64,000 nt of DNA, from assembly GCF_030936135.1 (NCBI RefSeq), contig NC_082613.1, positions 372,001 to 436,000 on the forward strand, in the 5' to 3' direction. The notes under the pieces are model-generated. The model saw nothing but the letters and a program-made list of their open reading frames with translations. It was not told where the DNA came from and searched no databases. The position numbers and the translations under genes are program-made. This stretch comes from Gavia stellata. Taxonomy: Eukaryota; Chordata; Aves; Gaviiformes; Gaviidae. Below are positions 24,021-37,330 of this stretch, piece after piece (within the stretch, counting starts at the first letter, position 1; each line of letters opens with the position of its first letter).

Positions 24021-25896
24021 TTCGGTTGTGCTGGTGGGGAACCCCAGGCACAGGTGCAGGAGGGCACAGCACTGCCTGTGGGGCTTGCGGCAGCCCCCCT
24101 CCCCAGGGATGGCACCCCTCTCAGGGATGGCCGGGGTGCTGCTCCCAGCCTGCTCTGGGACAGCCATGTCCGCAGCGGGGTGTCCCACAGGCTCTGTCCT
24201 GCAGATTGGGCTGGTGGCGGGGCTGGCGCGTATGGAGCCATGTACTCAGCAGGAGACAGCAGACAGTCGCCAAGTTTGTGCCAGGGAGGGGCAGGAGGGG
24301 CTCCTGTACCCCGGCTGTCCCTTCCGCATGGGATGTGGAGGGGCCTGGGGCTGGTGGGGGCAATGCCTGTCAGCCTGCTGAGGCTGATGCCTTTCATCTC
24401 CGAGTTACTGGCTCATGTCAGGGCAGAGCTGGAAATGTCAGGGACTGCTGCAGGGTGACCGTGCAGAGTGGCAGATGGTCAATGATGGATTTGTCACTTC
24501 AGATTCAGGCATTTTTTAAATATTCAGCAGAATCGGAGGTGACAGCTTATGGCAGCAGGCAGAATTTCTGTACGTCTCGGTAAGACCTCCTGGCCCCCTG
24601 GGAGGGGGAGCACAGCAGGACAAACCCTGGCATCGCGAGGCAGTGGCTGGGGACAGTGCAGCGTGGGACTGCGCCACGCTTGGCCAGGGCTCTCTGTGCT
24701 TCCCGTTGCTGGTGACCTGGTGGCTGTGTGGGCACAAGACCGGCGCTGTGCCTCGTCTGCCCCGGCTGCTCCCTGCGAGCCTGGGGGCTGGAGCATCCAT
24801 GCAGCATCCCACACTGCCCGTGGCCCCGTGCTTTGTGAGCACCAGCCGGGCCTGGGTGTTTCTCGAAGGCACTGGGGGTTCTCACCGGCTCCACGCAGGG
24901 GCTTGGCACACCCCAGCCCTTTGGTGATGTCCATGGCAGCCACGTCCCGAGGAGAGGTCCACTGAGCAGAGGCTCCTGGGCCTGGAGGAACGGGGGGCCC
25001 AGGGAGGCCGGTGGTGGCGGGGACGCAGGCAGAGCCAGCCACAGGCTTCGCTGGGCGTGCGGAGTAGCCTGGTCAGCAGGGAAGAGAGATGTAGCACAGC
25101 GCAGCCTGCTGAGCCAGCCTCCGGAGAGACGTGCCTCCAGACAGGGAACCTGGCGTCCTGTCAGAGCAGGCGCTGGTGCTCTGCAAATTCACAGTGGCAG
25201 CAGCATTAAGGCAGGAGCCGGTGCTACCGGGGTGCTGTGCAAAGTCGGCAGGGCTGCTCAGGGCCAGTGAGGATCACGCTGTCAAGAGAGATTCTCCTTC
25301 CAGAGCTGCTGGCAGCAGCCCTGACCCAGCTGGTGGTTATCAGGAGCAGTCACCAGCCGCTTCTTCCTCGAGCTTAGGAGACCCCAGTGGCACCCACTGT
25401 TGTGCAAATTCTGCTTTGTGCCCGGCTGGGGTCCTTGTGGGGTGTGAGGAAGGGCATAGCCCTGCAGAGGGACTCAAAAAACAGTGTGGGAAACGTCTCC
25501 TGTTGCAGGAGAAGAGCCAGGACAGAACGTGGGCCCTGGTTGATGTGAGGGATGTGGAGCTTCCCCTCCCTGGGGAGATGCGTGGTTATGGCTGCGCTAT
25601 AGATGCCAGCAGGGGAGGGAGGCAGCGAGGTCAATGCACTAACGAACATGCTGGCCTTTGAGGGCAGGTGATGTATTATTCACTCTGCCTGCTGCCTAGC
25701 AGAGAGAAGATCTTGCTCATGCCAGCTTGATGGGCTCGGCTGTCCTCGTGCCGCAGCTCATCAGGTGGAAGCCCTGACAGCATGGCACTGCCGACTATGC
25801 ACATATTCATCAAACTTCACTAATGGTGCAAGTCCTCCTCCGATGCTCACAGTCTGTCACGTGCACAGAGGTGCCTGCGCGGTGCAGCCTGGCTGG

Positions 25897-25934
25897 GGGA
25901 CATGAGTGGGGACATGAGCAGGGACATGAGCAGA
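25897..25934. repeat. 12-bp tandem repeat, three copies
   Basis: The unit GGGGACATGAG(T/C) occurs three times with one substitution. It is a short minisatellite-like duplication. Confidence 0.7.
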
Positions 25935-27929
25935 CGGCTTGCTCTCCCTGGCCCTCCTCTGCTGCAGATGGGTTTCTGGTGTGTGGGGCTCATGCAGCCC
26001 TGGGGGGGTACAGCGCCAGTGCAGCGGCCAAAGTCTGGTGCTGTCAGTGACCCCAACCAGGCAGGACCGCACTTGCTGGCACCCCCGTGGGCAGCACTGT
26101 CCGTGACACAGCGCAGCCAGCCCCAGCAGACCTTTCCCTGGGTGCCAGCTCAGTCCAGGCAGGACACCAGCCTGTCCTCATCCTCAGCAGGCTGGGTTCA
26201 AGCTTCCTCTGCTGCTTGGTGCTGAGCAGCCTTCCCATGAGGCTGACTGCGTTCTCCCTGTAACTCTGACAGCTGACCTCCACCAGCCCCTGCTCGTGAC
26301 GTGCTGCGAGGAGACCTTGCAGAGCAGGCAGCCCCCATGCTGGGGACTGATGAAGGAGGGCAGTAACCTCCCTGCCTCCTCCCCGGCGCAGGCCAGCTCA
26401 CGCCCTTGCCATGCAGAGCCACCCGCTCGGCTGCCCATGCAGCCCCTCGGGGGTGGGCTGTGCTGTGCGGGGACTGCCCAATCCTGCAGGGCTGTTCCCC
26501 GTATGCAGTGCAGCGCCCTGCCCGGCACGGCAATGCTGACAACCCAGCCAGCCTTCCCCCAGCCTGGCCTGGGGAGAGCCAGGCCCCGTGGGAGCACCTT
26601 GGGTCGGGAGGTGGGACGGGCAGCGTGCTGCCAAGCCTGCCGGACCTGGCTCTGCTGCCAGGGGCAGAACTGCAGCCCCTTCCTACTGCTGCCTCTTCCC
26701 TGCCAGGACCATGATAGACAGTCAATGATTAATGCTCAAGTAAAGTGAAAGCTAGTGGTACCAGCCCTTCCCACCAGCTCCAACCCTCAGAGCGCTCTGC
26801 AGCAGCTGCAGCCTGTACCGATGACTCCTCAGGAGCCAGTGTGTTCAGAGACCACCCCAAATGCACCCTGCTGTCTGCAGCACCGCGTAGCTTTGTGGAG
26901 CTGACTCCTCTTCATTACTGCTGTCTGTTGTCAACAGCTTGTGCCTGTCTTCTGCGCGGTCTGCATGCTCGCAGCAGCTTCCAGCAGGACCGGTTCTCTG
27001 CCGCTCAGCCCAGTGCCAAACTCTTCTTCCTCCATTAGGTACTTCTCTGATCAGCAAGCAGAAGGCAACTTGCTGGCCAAACTCTCCTGGAAGAGCTGAG
27101 TTTGGCTCTGGCTCTAGCCTGTGCTTAGAGCAATTTAATATCAGCAGCAGGAGGGGTTGGGGAATTAATTTTGGTTGCTGCCACCCCTTTGGGCCACACC
27201 TGCCGGGTGCATGCGTGGTGCCACACACAGCAATGTGCTGGCTCCCTCCTTCCTCCGCTCTCACAGCTACTTGAATTTCCTTGCCTTGCCTTCATCACTC
27301 CTTGAATTAACTGTTTCTCAGCCATCAAACACTGAAAGGACTGCAGTCTGCTCTGCCCAACAGGCTTTTCCCTTCTGGTGATGGAAAAAGCATGAAGCTC
27401 TCAAGGAAACCACAGGCAATAAATCAAGGGAGCAGCAGCATCAGGCAGTCCTTGGCTCTGAAGAGGCAGCGCAGGACTCGCTAGCACAGCTCGGGTGCTT
27501 GGTGGTCATCATCCACTCCAGGCCACTCGCAGTCCTGAGGGATACATGAGGAAATTGCTGTGGGGCTCTCGCTCGGGTGCGAAGTCAAGGCTTTACCGCA
27601 GAGCCAGAATGGCTGGCCAGCGGCATGCCCAGCCCACACAGCCCTGCCCACCCGTCTGCCAGCATCCCTCAGGAGAGGATCGAGCAGGCAGGGCTGCCTC
27701 AAGAGCCTGCTTGGGGCAGGCTGAGCTCGCTGGCAGGGGCGGCTCTGCGCAGCAGCAGAGTGTCAGGCTGGCGTCCCACCACGTGCTGTGTCCCCCTCCC
27801 CAAGTGGCAGCGCGGGACGTGCCTCAGCCCAGGGCTGGGGGTGGTGGGGCCACGGGGGGAGAGCTGCCCGAGGCAGTGGGGCTGAGCACCCGCCCCGCAG
27901 AGGGGCATGCAACTCCGGCTGGCTCTGAA

Positions 27930-28140
27930 GAGGTTAAACCTTTCTAATCGCTCGGTAAGACCTTCTCTAAGAATTTATCTACTTTCTGCCTTCCAAGAAC
28001 ATATGGATAAAATCCCCCTGAGCAGGACTTACATTTATAGCATCTATTACTGAGATCAAGGTTAATCCAGAGTAATCTAATGGGGTGAAAGGGACTTTAT
28101 ATAAATCTGTTTTAATCTACAGGACATGATAGCCTCACAA
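27930..28140. promoter_or_regulatory. AT-rich island with OTX-like site, candidate enhancer
   Basis: TAATCC, the bicoid/OTX core, lies at 28063-28068 among TAATCT and TAATCG-like words, CATATG and ATAAATC. The island contrasts with GC-rich flanks and has no open frame or repeat signature. Confidence 0.25.
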
Positions 28141-29039
28141 GGCCATCGGAAAACTCGTGCACCACAGGCTGGGGCAGTGAGAGGTGCCTGGGTTGCTTGG
28201 GGGATGCGCGAGGGCAAGTTAGCTCATCAAGTGCCCACATCTCCGTAGCGTAACAGGGCAGTGTCGGGTGGCCGGCAGGGCGGAGACGTGGTTCACTGGG
28301 CCAGAGCCGTGCTGGCTGTCCTGCTATGCTTCAGAGAGATTTAGTGGCTCTGTCCCTGTCAGGATGTCGTGCCATGGGACAAGGAGGCTGTAAATGCTCT
28401 TCCCAGTAAGTTATGAGCTGTCCCTGGTAGGTGTAATTTATCCGCGCTTAGAGAGGGGGGATGTTCAGCTGGGAGAGGCAGAAGGTGAACTTCACACAGT
28501 TCCCAGCGCTGCGGCCACATCCTGCACGCATGCCCTGTGCCGAGGAGTGGTGCTCTGCTGGGGCCCGGTGCCTGCAGCACTGTGCACAGGGCATTGCCAG
28601 GCAGGCCGAGCAGAAGGACTTCCCCTGCTGCGATGTCACGCTGTGGTCCTTGCTGCACCCTGTGTCCCCCACGGCCGGGCCAGCGCACCCTCTCTAAGCC
28701 GGCTGGTGCTGAGCGCTGCTCCCGTGGCTCCCGCTGCTCCCGCTGCTCCTGCTGCCCCCTGCCCTGCCACCTCTGGGCTCGCTCCGGCTGCCCCCCGTGC
28801 GAGTCCCGCAGCACCGCACCCGGTGCCTGGGGATGTGCTGAGCCCCGGCCGGGCCCAGCGCCAGCGGGCAGCCCTGCGCGGTGCTGCCTGCCTGGGCCAG
28901 CACGGCGCAGGAGCGAGTCCTGTGGAAACGGGAGGCCAAATCAGACAGTTCTCCAGAGCATGGCGTGTCATTTTACATCTGCTCAGATGGAGACTGAGTT
29001 ACCCAGGTCCCTGAGTCCCAGACCCGCCAGAAGACAGTA

Positions 29040-29340
29040 TCTCAGCTAAACGATGCAAAAATGATTTAATGGAGGGAACTAATCAAGGAATCCAAGAGAG
29101 ACTGCTCACCAAGGGCTGATGCAAGATTCAATTAAACTGCAGCCTTTGTGGGCTCACCATTTTAATTTTCCACAAATTAGCTTAAAAAAGGTATGGAAAT
29201 GAAGATATTAGATTTTTTTTAAGCCAAAAGGAAAAATCCTTTGAGGATTATATTAGCTATTTCACTTTAACAAACATCATTTCTGTACTCATTTTCTTGT
29301 TTTAATCTCAGCTGTTGAGATGCTGTTTCCATTTCAGCTC
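29040..29340. promoter_or_regulatory. AT-rich island, candidate enhancer
   Basis: It contains CAATTA at 29129-29134 and ACTAATCAAG, TTTAATTTTCC and AAATTAGC words, with several A-rich runs, and no transposon-like ends. It is one of the longest islands of the desert. Confidence 0.28.
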
Positions 29341-31419
29341 CAGTGTCAGTGTTTTGAGAACGAGATGGGGAAGGCTGTTAACTCTTCCAGCAGCAGGCCC
29401 AGCAAGCCGTCTGCCGCAGCTCCCCAGGCCCCCACACCGCCCACAGTGCTGCAGCGAGGGGGAACGCTACAGCACAGGCAGCCCTGCCCATCCCCTCTGG
29501 GGCGGCTGGGTGCTGATGTGGGAGCACTTGCTGCACCTCCAAAGGAAGCTTTGCCACCCGGCTCTGCCAACCACCGCAGCACCAGCGGGTACAGCTCAGC
29601 TCTGCAGTGGTGTAGCCGGCAGCGGCACAGCTGCATGGGACTGGCACAGCAGCTGGGTGACACACGCTCTGCTTGGGACCTGCAAAGCCAGCCCGTCCTC
29701 ACAAACGCTGTCCTCCATGTGCAGCTGCATCCCTGGGGACTCCCGGGGGGCAGCCCCCTGGTTCGTTAACGGCAGCCAGCCCTGCTCTGTGGTAGCAATG
29801 GAGATGCCTGCCTGGCCAGCACAAGGACGAAGCTCTGCTCCGTCCCTGCCTGCGCCTGGCTGTTTGGGCAGAGGCTGGTGGTGAGCGAGCCCGGTGCTGG
29901 GGCAGGACAGGACCACGGATCTGCTCCAGGCTGTGGCAGCTCTTGGCTCCAGCCATCCCACGTCTCCTGTAACTTCACCTGCTTTTGCCCTCAGGCAGCT
30001 GGAGATAAACACGGAGCAACAGTGTTGTGTGTCGGCTGCGATTTGTCTTCTGCGCGAGTGTGTCTTGCGCTAACAATCTCCGGTGAATAATAACAGCTGC
30101 TGTTACGGCCATGCCTCTACTGGGATCCACTGGGCTGGCGCGGCCATCCTCTCCCTGCCCTGTGCGGCGCAGCGGCTGCAGCACCAGGCTTGGCCAGAGG
30201 CTGCTCTCTGGGAGAAACGGTGCCTCGGAAGCGGCAGGCCTGGTGGCCAGTTCACCGGGCTTTGCCTAGGTGGACAGCCTGTTTCCCACCCCAAGGAACT
30301 GTGTTCCTGTCCCTGCTCATCAGTGGGAAGTCCCCAGCAGCATCGCTCGCCAGCACGGGGGCTCGGGCAGGACCGTGGCAGGACTGGCAGGGCCTCCGTG
30401 GGCAGGGCTGGCACAGCCGGGCCACGGCCCCAGGGACTTACCACGGTGCTCAGGAGCATCATCCACAGGCCCCCTGATCCCTGCCTGTCCTCTCCCGGGG
30501 TGGGGATGGCTCCTGCTCCCCCTCTCCTCCCACCACTGCCTGCAGCTCTGGCACTGCCCATCGGGGTCCCGCACCCACCGTCCCACCCTGCTCGCACCCC
30601 TCGGTCCCGCACCATACCCTCCCGGCCCCCCCACCCGGTGGCAGCATCATCTGGCTCCTGGGTGACCTTCAGCTCACAGCTCCTGGAAGCGCCTCCCTGC
30701 CCCCTTCCTCCACGCCTCAAGCTGGAAGGGAGCTTCATTTGTCACTGTCTCTTTTAAAAGGTCCAATCTCTTCCTCGGGGTCACCTGGCTGCTCTGCCAG
30801 CAGCTCCTTGTGCTGGCACGGCTCTGCTGCAGTCACCACAGCTGCCAGCCTGGGACGCGTCATCCCTGTCCCCTCGTCCTTGGGGTCCTGCCGTGGTCCC
30901 CCTCTCCCCATGGGCAGAGGAGCGCTTGGAGCTGGGGCCTGGGGTGTGCCCAGGGGTGGCTGCAGCCCCCACCGGGCCCTGCAGCCCAGGGTCGGGGCCC
31001 GGGGCACCCCCTCCCCTCTGCCAGCATAGGGGGCTCATGGAGCCGGCACGGCCCAGCCCGTGGGACCGTGAGCAGATCGCCTGTGCAGCAGCAGACCCCA
31101 TCCAGGGCCGGGCTCCGGCCGGCACGGTGGGCGGCTCTGGGGTGGCGGGGCCACCCCTGTTTGGGCACCCGCAGCTCTGCCAGCCCCACTGCTGGCCAGG
31201 GGTTTCCGCTAGCCACGGAGAGGGGCTGCAGAGCCGGGCTGTGGATCCCGGCCGAGGGTGGCTGCCGGGGACGTGGGGACTCTCCTGCGCCGCCCTCCAG
31301 GAGACGCTCCCGGAGCAACAGGTTGTGAACTCCCAGCTTTGCTCCGCGGCATGGATCTCGTGGCAGAGGCTGTGGACAGGACTCCGCCGCTCCACCGGCC
31401 CCTCCCCGCCCGGCACACG
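29341..31419. other. Intergenic GC-rich region, no gene seen
   Basis: Compositionally GC-rich with open frames on both strands that lack domains. No CpG density comparable to the listed islands and no repeat was recognised. Confidence 0.55.
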
Positions 31420-31710
31420 CTGAATGGAGCTCAATGCAGAATTAATTTGTCATATTGACACTGATCGTTTATTACGGAGCAGAGTGGAGCCCATTCATTT
31501 GAACAGAAAACATTTCATCTTATCTCCTGCCTTTTCATGCCTCAGCTCTCACTCTTTAACCTTGGACAACGAGACATTCATAATTTCCTCACTGGCTCTA
31601 TGGCTCCTTTAGATAAGAAACTTATTTTTTAATCTTTCTTTCTATTGAATTTTAAACATGTTCCATTACAAAACCTGATGCACATAACAACATATTTCAC
31701 CCAGCATTAA
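31420..31710. promoter_or_regulatory. AT-rich island, candidate enhancer
   Basis: ATTAAT at 31441-31446 and clustered ATTTGT, CATAATTT, TTGAATTTTAAAC and ATTAATGTGG words sit between GC-rich flanks. There is no repeat signature. Confidence 0.27.
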
Positions 31711-32874
31711 TGTGGCCACACTGTGCCGCAGCCTCTGCTCTGAGCCAGGCTCCCGGCCCCGCTGTGCCCCGCAGGGTCCGAGGGCTGGGGATCAGCACTG
31801 CTTTCCCAAATGGCTGCAGGGGCTGCCCGCAGCGGTGCACAGCTGCAGGCATGCTGCAGGCAGCAGTCTGGCCCAGCCCATGCTCGGCCGTGCTGGGGCC
31901 CAGCGAGCACCCAGTCTGGGGGACAGCGTGCACATGGGGATGCTGCCAGCAGCCACGGGGAGGGTGCATGGGGCTGCGGGGTTGGATCTGCCTGCACCAG
32001 GGATTGCAGCCCAGCAGGGCTGCATGAGAGTGGGGAGCCGGAAACGCCAGGAGAGGAGGATGCTGTCTCTGGCTGATTGTTTCCAGCGGTTCCCATTTGC
32101 TCTAACATGGTCTAAGTTTGGGGGGGGTTATTTCTTGCTCAGGGATGGTCACTGGAGAGCCGCTGCATGACTGGGAGCCTTTGCAGCCCCATGTACGAGC
32201 CCCATTGCAGCCTCAGGCACAGCAGTGCAGGGTCTGGCTTGGGCTGGGGTTGTGTGCGGCTGTGGAGGGACTGATCGCATCTCCAGTCCACGTAGCCACT
32301 GCTCTGACAGTAAATACCCCCATCAGGGCCCCTACAAGGAGAGGCCACGATTGCCTTCCGTGTGCCGAGAACCGCATAGATAAGGCTTTCACCTCCAAGG
32401 CTCTGCTGAAAAATTGGGGATGGGAGGTGGGAGGGAGCAAATTGAGATAAATGAGTGTGCTGCATGGCATCCTGCCCACAGGATGCTGAAATAAAAAATC
32501 AGTAAATAAAAAATCACCAGTCTTTATCTGGTCAGAGCCTGAATGGGCTGTGTGATAACTATAACGGATGAGCTTGCCGTAAGGGCCTCAGAGAGGGACC
32601 TGCCTCACCGCCACGCGGGAAGGCACCTGCCGGTGCTGGTTTGCTGGGGAAACGGCTGATGGGTGCACGAGGGGCCGGGGTGGGCAGCTCTGCCACAGCG
32701 CGCCAGGTCCTGTCCCTCCGAGTGCGCCGCACTGGCTGCCTTGCCGGTCCCAGGCAGCACTGGGAAGGGTTTGGCTCCTTCCTCACTGTGAAATGCACTT
32801 TTCCAAGTCGTCCTTCACAGTGAGGGAAAAGGCAGATCAGATGCAGAATTAGCCTGCGAGAGCCGTGTTCCCGT

Positions 32875-33170
32875 CCCTCTTATCTAACTCACTGTAACGA
32901 GCTCTTTGCATTTATTCTACCAAATGCTGCAGAATTGTGTTACAGCTCATGGCTGCGAGCCATCTGTGGAGAGAAATCCAGTTATACCTTGTATAATAAG
33001 TTCCTGACAATCTTACAGAGGACTCCAGGTCATAAAAGTCTCCCAGTTTTATCGCCAGTAACAGACACGGAGAGAAATTAAGTTGTCTTATCAAATTTAG
33101 ATAATATATATCCCTCTGGAGTGGAAGGTTTCTGATGGATCTTTTACAGTATTAGAACATTTAGAGAGGT
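32875..33170. promoter_or_regulatory. AT-rich island with GATA-like sites, candidate enhancer
   Basis: CTTATCA at 33087-33093 is a reverse-strand GATA site, followed by TTAGATAATATATATCC. TTTGCATTTATTC occurs near 32906. No coding potential was seen. Confidence 0.25.
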
Positions 33171-34029
33171 GAATAGAAACGCACAGCAAGGGTGGGAGAG
33201 CACCGGGGAGCAGAACGCCCCAGGGGCACCCAGGGAGCCGGAGTCCGGTAGCCACTGGGCAGAGGTGGGCCTTGGGGAGCCCTTGAAATGCAAGACGAGG
33301 CGAAGGCTGTTTGCAGGCAGGAGCCATGGGCTCTCCTCCTGTCTTGCTTACCTTGAGCGCTTGCATGCCGTCTATTTATGAAAGCAATAACCTCCAGCAG
33401 TCCTGATATGCAAACTCCTTCCCCGCTGCCTCCTGTGCTAGTCATTGTGGGAAGAAGGAGCCACGGGACGTTTGCTGAGTTTCTAGGTCCTGGGGTCTGC
33501 TGAAATCAGCAGCCAAGCCCCGCAGCGAGGCTGGACACAGGATGTCTCCACCACGTACCCTCTGTCCCTGGGGTGCCTCTGCTCCCGGCCAGCGCACCGA
33601 GTGCCCTGCAGCTTCCCTGCCGCAGGCAGGCATGGAGACACGGCCGGCACAGGGGAGGAGGATCCCTGGTGCCGGGAAGGGTCTGGCTCCCGCAGAACTT
33701 TGCAGTGAGGTGAGGTCCCGGCTGGGCTCTCCCTGCCGCTGCTGGCGGGGAAAGGAGCTCTGCTCCGCTCAGGCAGTAATTGTAAGCTCCCTGGAGAAGG
33801 GTCTCCTGCTGAGCCCATTGCCTAGGGCTTGGCCTGGTCCCTGCTCCCCTGCCTCGGGTGCGAAGGGTCCCACGGCCAGGCACGCGGGATGGGGACGCTC
33901 TCCACCTCGCCTTGCCCGCGGCCCCACAGCCGAGTGCCCCCTCCGGGGGTCACGGCTGCCTGCAGAGATGGCGCTGATGGCTTGGGAGGGCTGGGATCCT
34001 CCACACACCTGCTCTCTGTTCAATATTTA

Positions 34030-34345
34030 GTTTTCTGTAAAAGCTGAGTGCAGTAGTCATGGTAATGAAGCGGGCAGGCCCAGCATCGCTGGCGTGCCGT
34101 TTATTAAGAGCTGTGCAGTCTCAGGCACTGGGGATGCAGACGCATGCCTCCCTTGAGATCCCTGTGCTAATAAAAAAATGAATCCTCACTTACTGATCTC
34201 TGTATTTTTAAAGGCTGGTTACTCTGTCTTTTCCTTCTTTATTCACTTTTAAAAATCTATCTTGCCCTTCAGTGCAGAATTATCTGTTTAGCGCCATCGT
34301 TACTTTAATCACAATTAGCTTTCCCACTCCATTAGTAAGACTCTA
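34030..34345. promoter_or_regulatory. AT-rich island, candidate enhancer
   Basis: CAATTAGC at 34312-34319 and TTTAATC, GTAATGAAG and GTTTATTAAG words are embedded in an AT-rich block with sharp edges. Confidence 0.26.
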
Positions 34346-34669
34346 AATGGTGCTAGATCATGGGAATGGGCCTTCACAGCCATCCTGGCATTTTGCCGTG
34401 TCCGACGCCCAGGGTTTGTTCTCCGGCCAGAGCCGTTGGTTGGTGCTCCCTGTGCCGTGCCATGTGCTCCTCCCTGGCCCCTCTGGTCTCAGAGAGGTGC
34501 CGAACCCTGCGGCCAGCCGGGCTCCAGGGACAGGCAGGCTGTGGCAGCGCTTCCCTGACAGGCTGCTCGGCTGGGCTGGAGCCGTTCCCGTTCGTCGCAG
34601 CGGGAGCAGAGAGGCTGGGAATTAGGATTTAACCAGAAGAGTGGGTCAAGAGCATGCCTCGCCTCCCCA

Positions 34670-34850
34670 CATCTTTTCTTTAGTGCATTTGGTGAACAAT
34701 GCATGCAGAAGGCTTTTTATTTTTATGTAGAAACGTGTGTCTAATGAATTAGCCACGGATTGGAGCCTAACATGGGTAATTTACACTGAACACTCACTCG
34801 CTCAGAATCATCCATCAATTTCTTACCACATTAAAACCGACGTCCCTCCT
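34670..34850. promoter_or_regulatory. AT-rich island with dimeric paired-homeodomain site
   Basis: TAATGAATTA at 34742-34751 fits the P2 palindromic homeodomain site TAATNNATTA. An AATGCATGCA stretch lies about 45 bp upstream. The element probably belongs with the island at 34030-34345. Confidence 0.27.
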
Positions 34851-35639
34851 TGGGAGTGCACGGCTGCTGCTGCACCCCATCACTCGCTCTCAGTGCACCC
34901 CTCGGCACAGCATCACTGTGTGGGTCCCCTCTGCAGAGTGGGGGGGCAGCGTGCCACAGGCCATGGTCGCTCCGGTCTGGCCTCTGCACAGCTCCATGGG
35001 TGATGGGCTGTCCTGTGCCCGGGACCTGTTGGCGTGAGATGGGCAGATGTGAGGACAGGCACAGGCTCCCTGTCCTGCAGCCTCTGACTGCGGGGTGCCA
35101 GCGGGGTGCAGGGGGAAAGGGGATTTGCCACGGGCTGGGAGTGGGGCTGGGCACTGCAGCAGGGTCCCGGCAGGCTGGCGCAGCCCTTGGCACCCACTGC
35201 CCAGGTGTGGGAGAGGGCCACGGGAAGCAAAGCCTCTGCCCCGAGGTTGGGCAGTGACCGCTGGGGCTGGTGGGGAGCCCTGCCGTGTGCTGAGCCTCCC
35301 CTGAAAGCGCAGACAGCTTTTCAGCTGGGAGCTGCGTCCTCTCGGTGCACCCTGTGGCACGAGCCTAATTTGCTTGCCTGAGGACCAGCGCCAGTCCCGG
35401 GGGAGGACACCGCCACCAGAAGCCACCACGGCCAAAGCAGGGCACCTGCAGCGGGGCAGGTGGGGGGGTGCACCCGTGCAGCGCCGGTGCAGGCCTGGGT
35501 GGGGCTGGCGTGTGGCTGTGCCCGGGGCGCAGTGGGGCAGCTCACCTCTCCGCTTGGCAGCACCGGGCTCCCTCCTCCCGCTGGCCTGCCCGCCACTGCA
35601 GGATACCCCCGGGGGGGATTGTGCAGGGGAATCGTCGGT

Positions 35640-35830
35640 GCAGATGTAATTGCTGCGATAACTGCTGATTGTGGAGTTTGCAGACAAAAAATAGAGTGGC
35701 CGGGGTCAGTCATAATTGGTAAATATTTGTCTATCTAATCAAAAGGCCTTTTAATTAACAATTTTGTTCTTGCAAATGCTTTAATTTTTTTAAGAACTTC
35801 TGCAGGAAGTCAATTAGACCCAACAGATGG
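35640..35830. promoter_or_regulatory. AT-rich island with TTAATTAA, candidate enhancer
   Basis: TTAATTAA at 35751-35758, CATAATTGG near 35711, TCTAATCAAAAG near 35733 and CAATTA at 35811-35816 form a dense homeodomain-type cluster within 110 bp. Confidence 0.3.
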
Positions 35831-36282
35831 TGAAGAACATGCCGACATCAGCACATCCTGCCATCTGCCACTGCTGGAGAGTGGGGCAGCCCTGCCAGAC
35901 CCACGTGCCCCATGGCAGCCCCCTCCCTGGGACAGGGCAGCCGTGGACCCTCACCTCCACCACGGGGCCAGGGAGAGGTGGGTTCCCCTCAACTGGAGCC
36001 ACGTGCAGCCGGCGTCACTGCAGGCACAGAGGGCAAGCAGAGGGCTCAGGGCTCTCTGAGGCACATGCACTGGCACTTTTGGGGCTGCAGCTCTGCCCAG
36101 GGTGGTTTTGCCTCTCCCTGGGCAGCTCTCATGAGCCCCAGCCCCGAGCGAGCGGCAGGCAGAAAGGGCAGCTCTGCACTCTGCCGTGCCTCAGGGCTGG
36201 CTCCCTGGCAGTCTGTCCCTGTAAGGCTGGAGAAGAGCTGCCCGGCCCTCAGGAGAGAAATGCCTGCATGGACCGGGGCACT

Positions 36283-36330
36283 GCTGCGCAGGGACGCAGG
36301 GCACACGCTGCGCAGGGACGCAGGGCACAC
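36283..36330. repeat. 24-bp tandem repeat, two exact copies
   Basis: The unit starts GCTGCGCAGGG and ends GGGCACAC. Two identical copies are followed by a degenerate third start (GCTCTGCGG). Confidence 0.75.
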
Positions 36331-37209
36331 GCTCTGCGGGGGGACACACAGGGCACTGCCGGCCTGGCTGCAGCCCTGGCGTGGTGAGTTCTCCCATCTC
36401 CTGTGAGCAGGAGGTCCATCAGGCCTTCACCCTGCGCCCGCGTCCCCCCTGCCCTCACGCTGCCCTTCCCTCCCCCTCTGCAGGCAGGGCTGCGTCTCCG
36501 CAGGTGAGCTGGCAGCGCCCGCGCCTGCTGCTCTCCACAATCAGGAGATCGCTTTGCACAAGAGGCATCTGATGCGACTCTTCCTCAATCAGCTGCTCTT
36601 CACGCCCAGCTCCGTGCCACTTGCCGCTGATTGCCCTTTGTCTCCTGCAAGGCCACGCTCTGCGGCGGCGCAAGCAGTGGGTCCCTGGTGCTCCCGTGGC
36701 AGGCACAGTGCAGCTCCCAGCATGGCTCTGCCCTCCTCGCCCCGTGTTCCTCATGACCCCTGCAGCTCCCAGCAGGGGAAGGTGCTGGGGCTCTCCCAGC
36801 TCCGGGGGCTTATCCCAGCGTGGGCTGGATGGGAGCCCCTGGGACAGGCTCTCTGCCGGGTGCTGGCTTTGGCTCCACGTGGGTGCAGGGCCCAGCTGCT
36901 CCTGCCCTGGTCCCTGCCTGTGGGAAGGTGGCCGGAGAGCATGTGGCTGGTGGGGTCTCTGGGTCTGTATGGAGACCAGGGGTGGGGTAAGCAGCTAGTC
37001 CTGCAGCTGGCAGGGCAGAAGGAAAGGCAGGTGAGCAGCGGGCTGGGCTGAGGGCTGGGCTGGGCGCAGGGCAGAGCTCCTGTGCCCCAGGACTAAACTG
37101 GCAGCAGGGCAGGACGGGGCATGGCCGCCCCAAGCATCACTCCTGAGCCGCACTGTTGGAATATGTCCAAGGCACCAGGGAGCAAAGCACCTAAATCTCT
37201 CCTGCCAGG

Positions 37210-37330
37210 CCCTCCAGAGATGTCCCCCTTTATTCACAACTGCTTTTTAATTGCCTTTTGTCAATTACAGTGAGATGGATCAGGTTCCTTGGGGAGGCAG
37301 TAATTAGCGTGGGGATGAATGCCGAGGCAG
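37210..37330. promoter_or_regulatory. Short AT-rich island with CAATTA and TAATTAGC
   Basis: CAATTA at 37262-37267 and TAATTAGC at 37301-37308 lie about 40 bp apart in an otherwise GC-rich region. Confidence 0.24.

Larger units (their letters stand above)
22331..27929. other. Intergenic region, no gene seen
   Basis: GC-rich unique sequence with a few short tandem duplications (near 23990-24020 and 25897-25932). A small AT-rich patch with CAATTA, GATTG and TAAATTG words is at about 23010-23090. Long open frames such as the 390-codon minus-strand frame at 23016-24188 have no domains and overlap equally open frames on the other strand, which is typical of GC-rich DNA. Confidence 0.55.

Noticed and set aside
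23016..24188. 390-codon minus-strand frame in the desert
   Set aside because: Overlapped by several long plus-strand frames, low-complexity Pro/Gly/Ala composition, no family resemblance.
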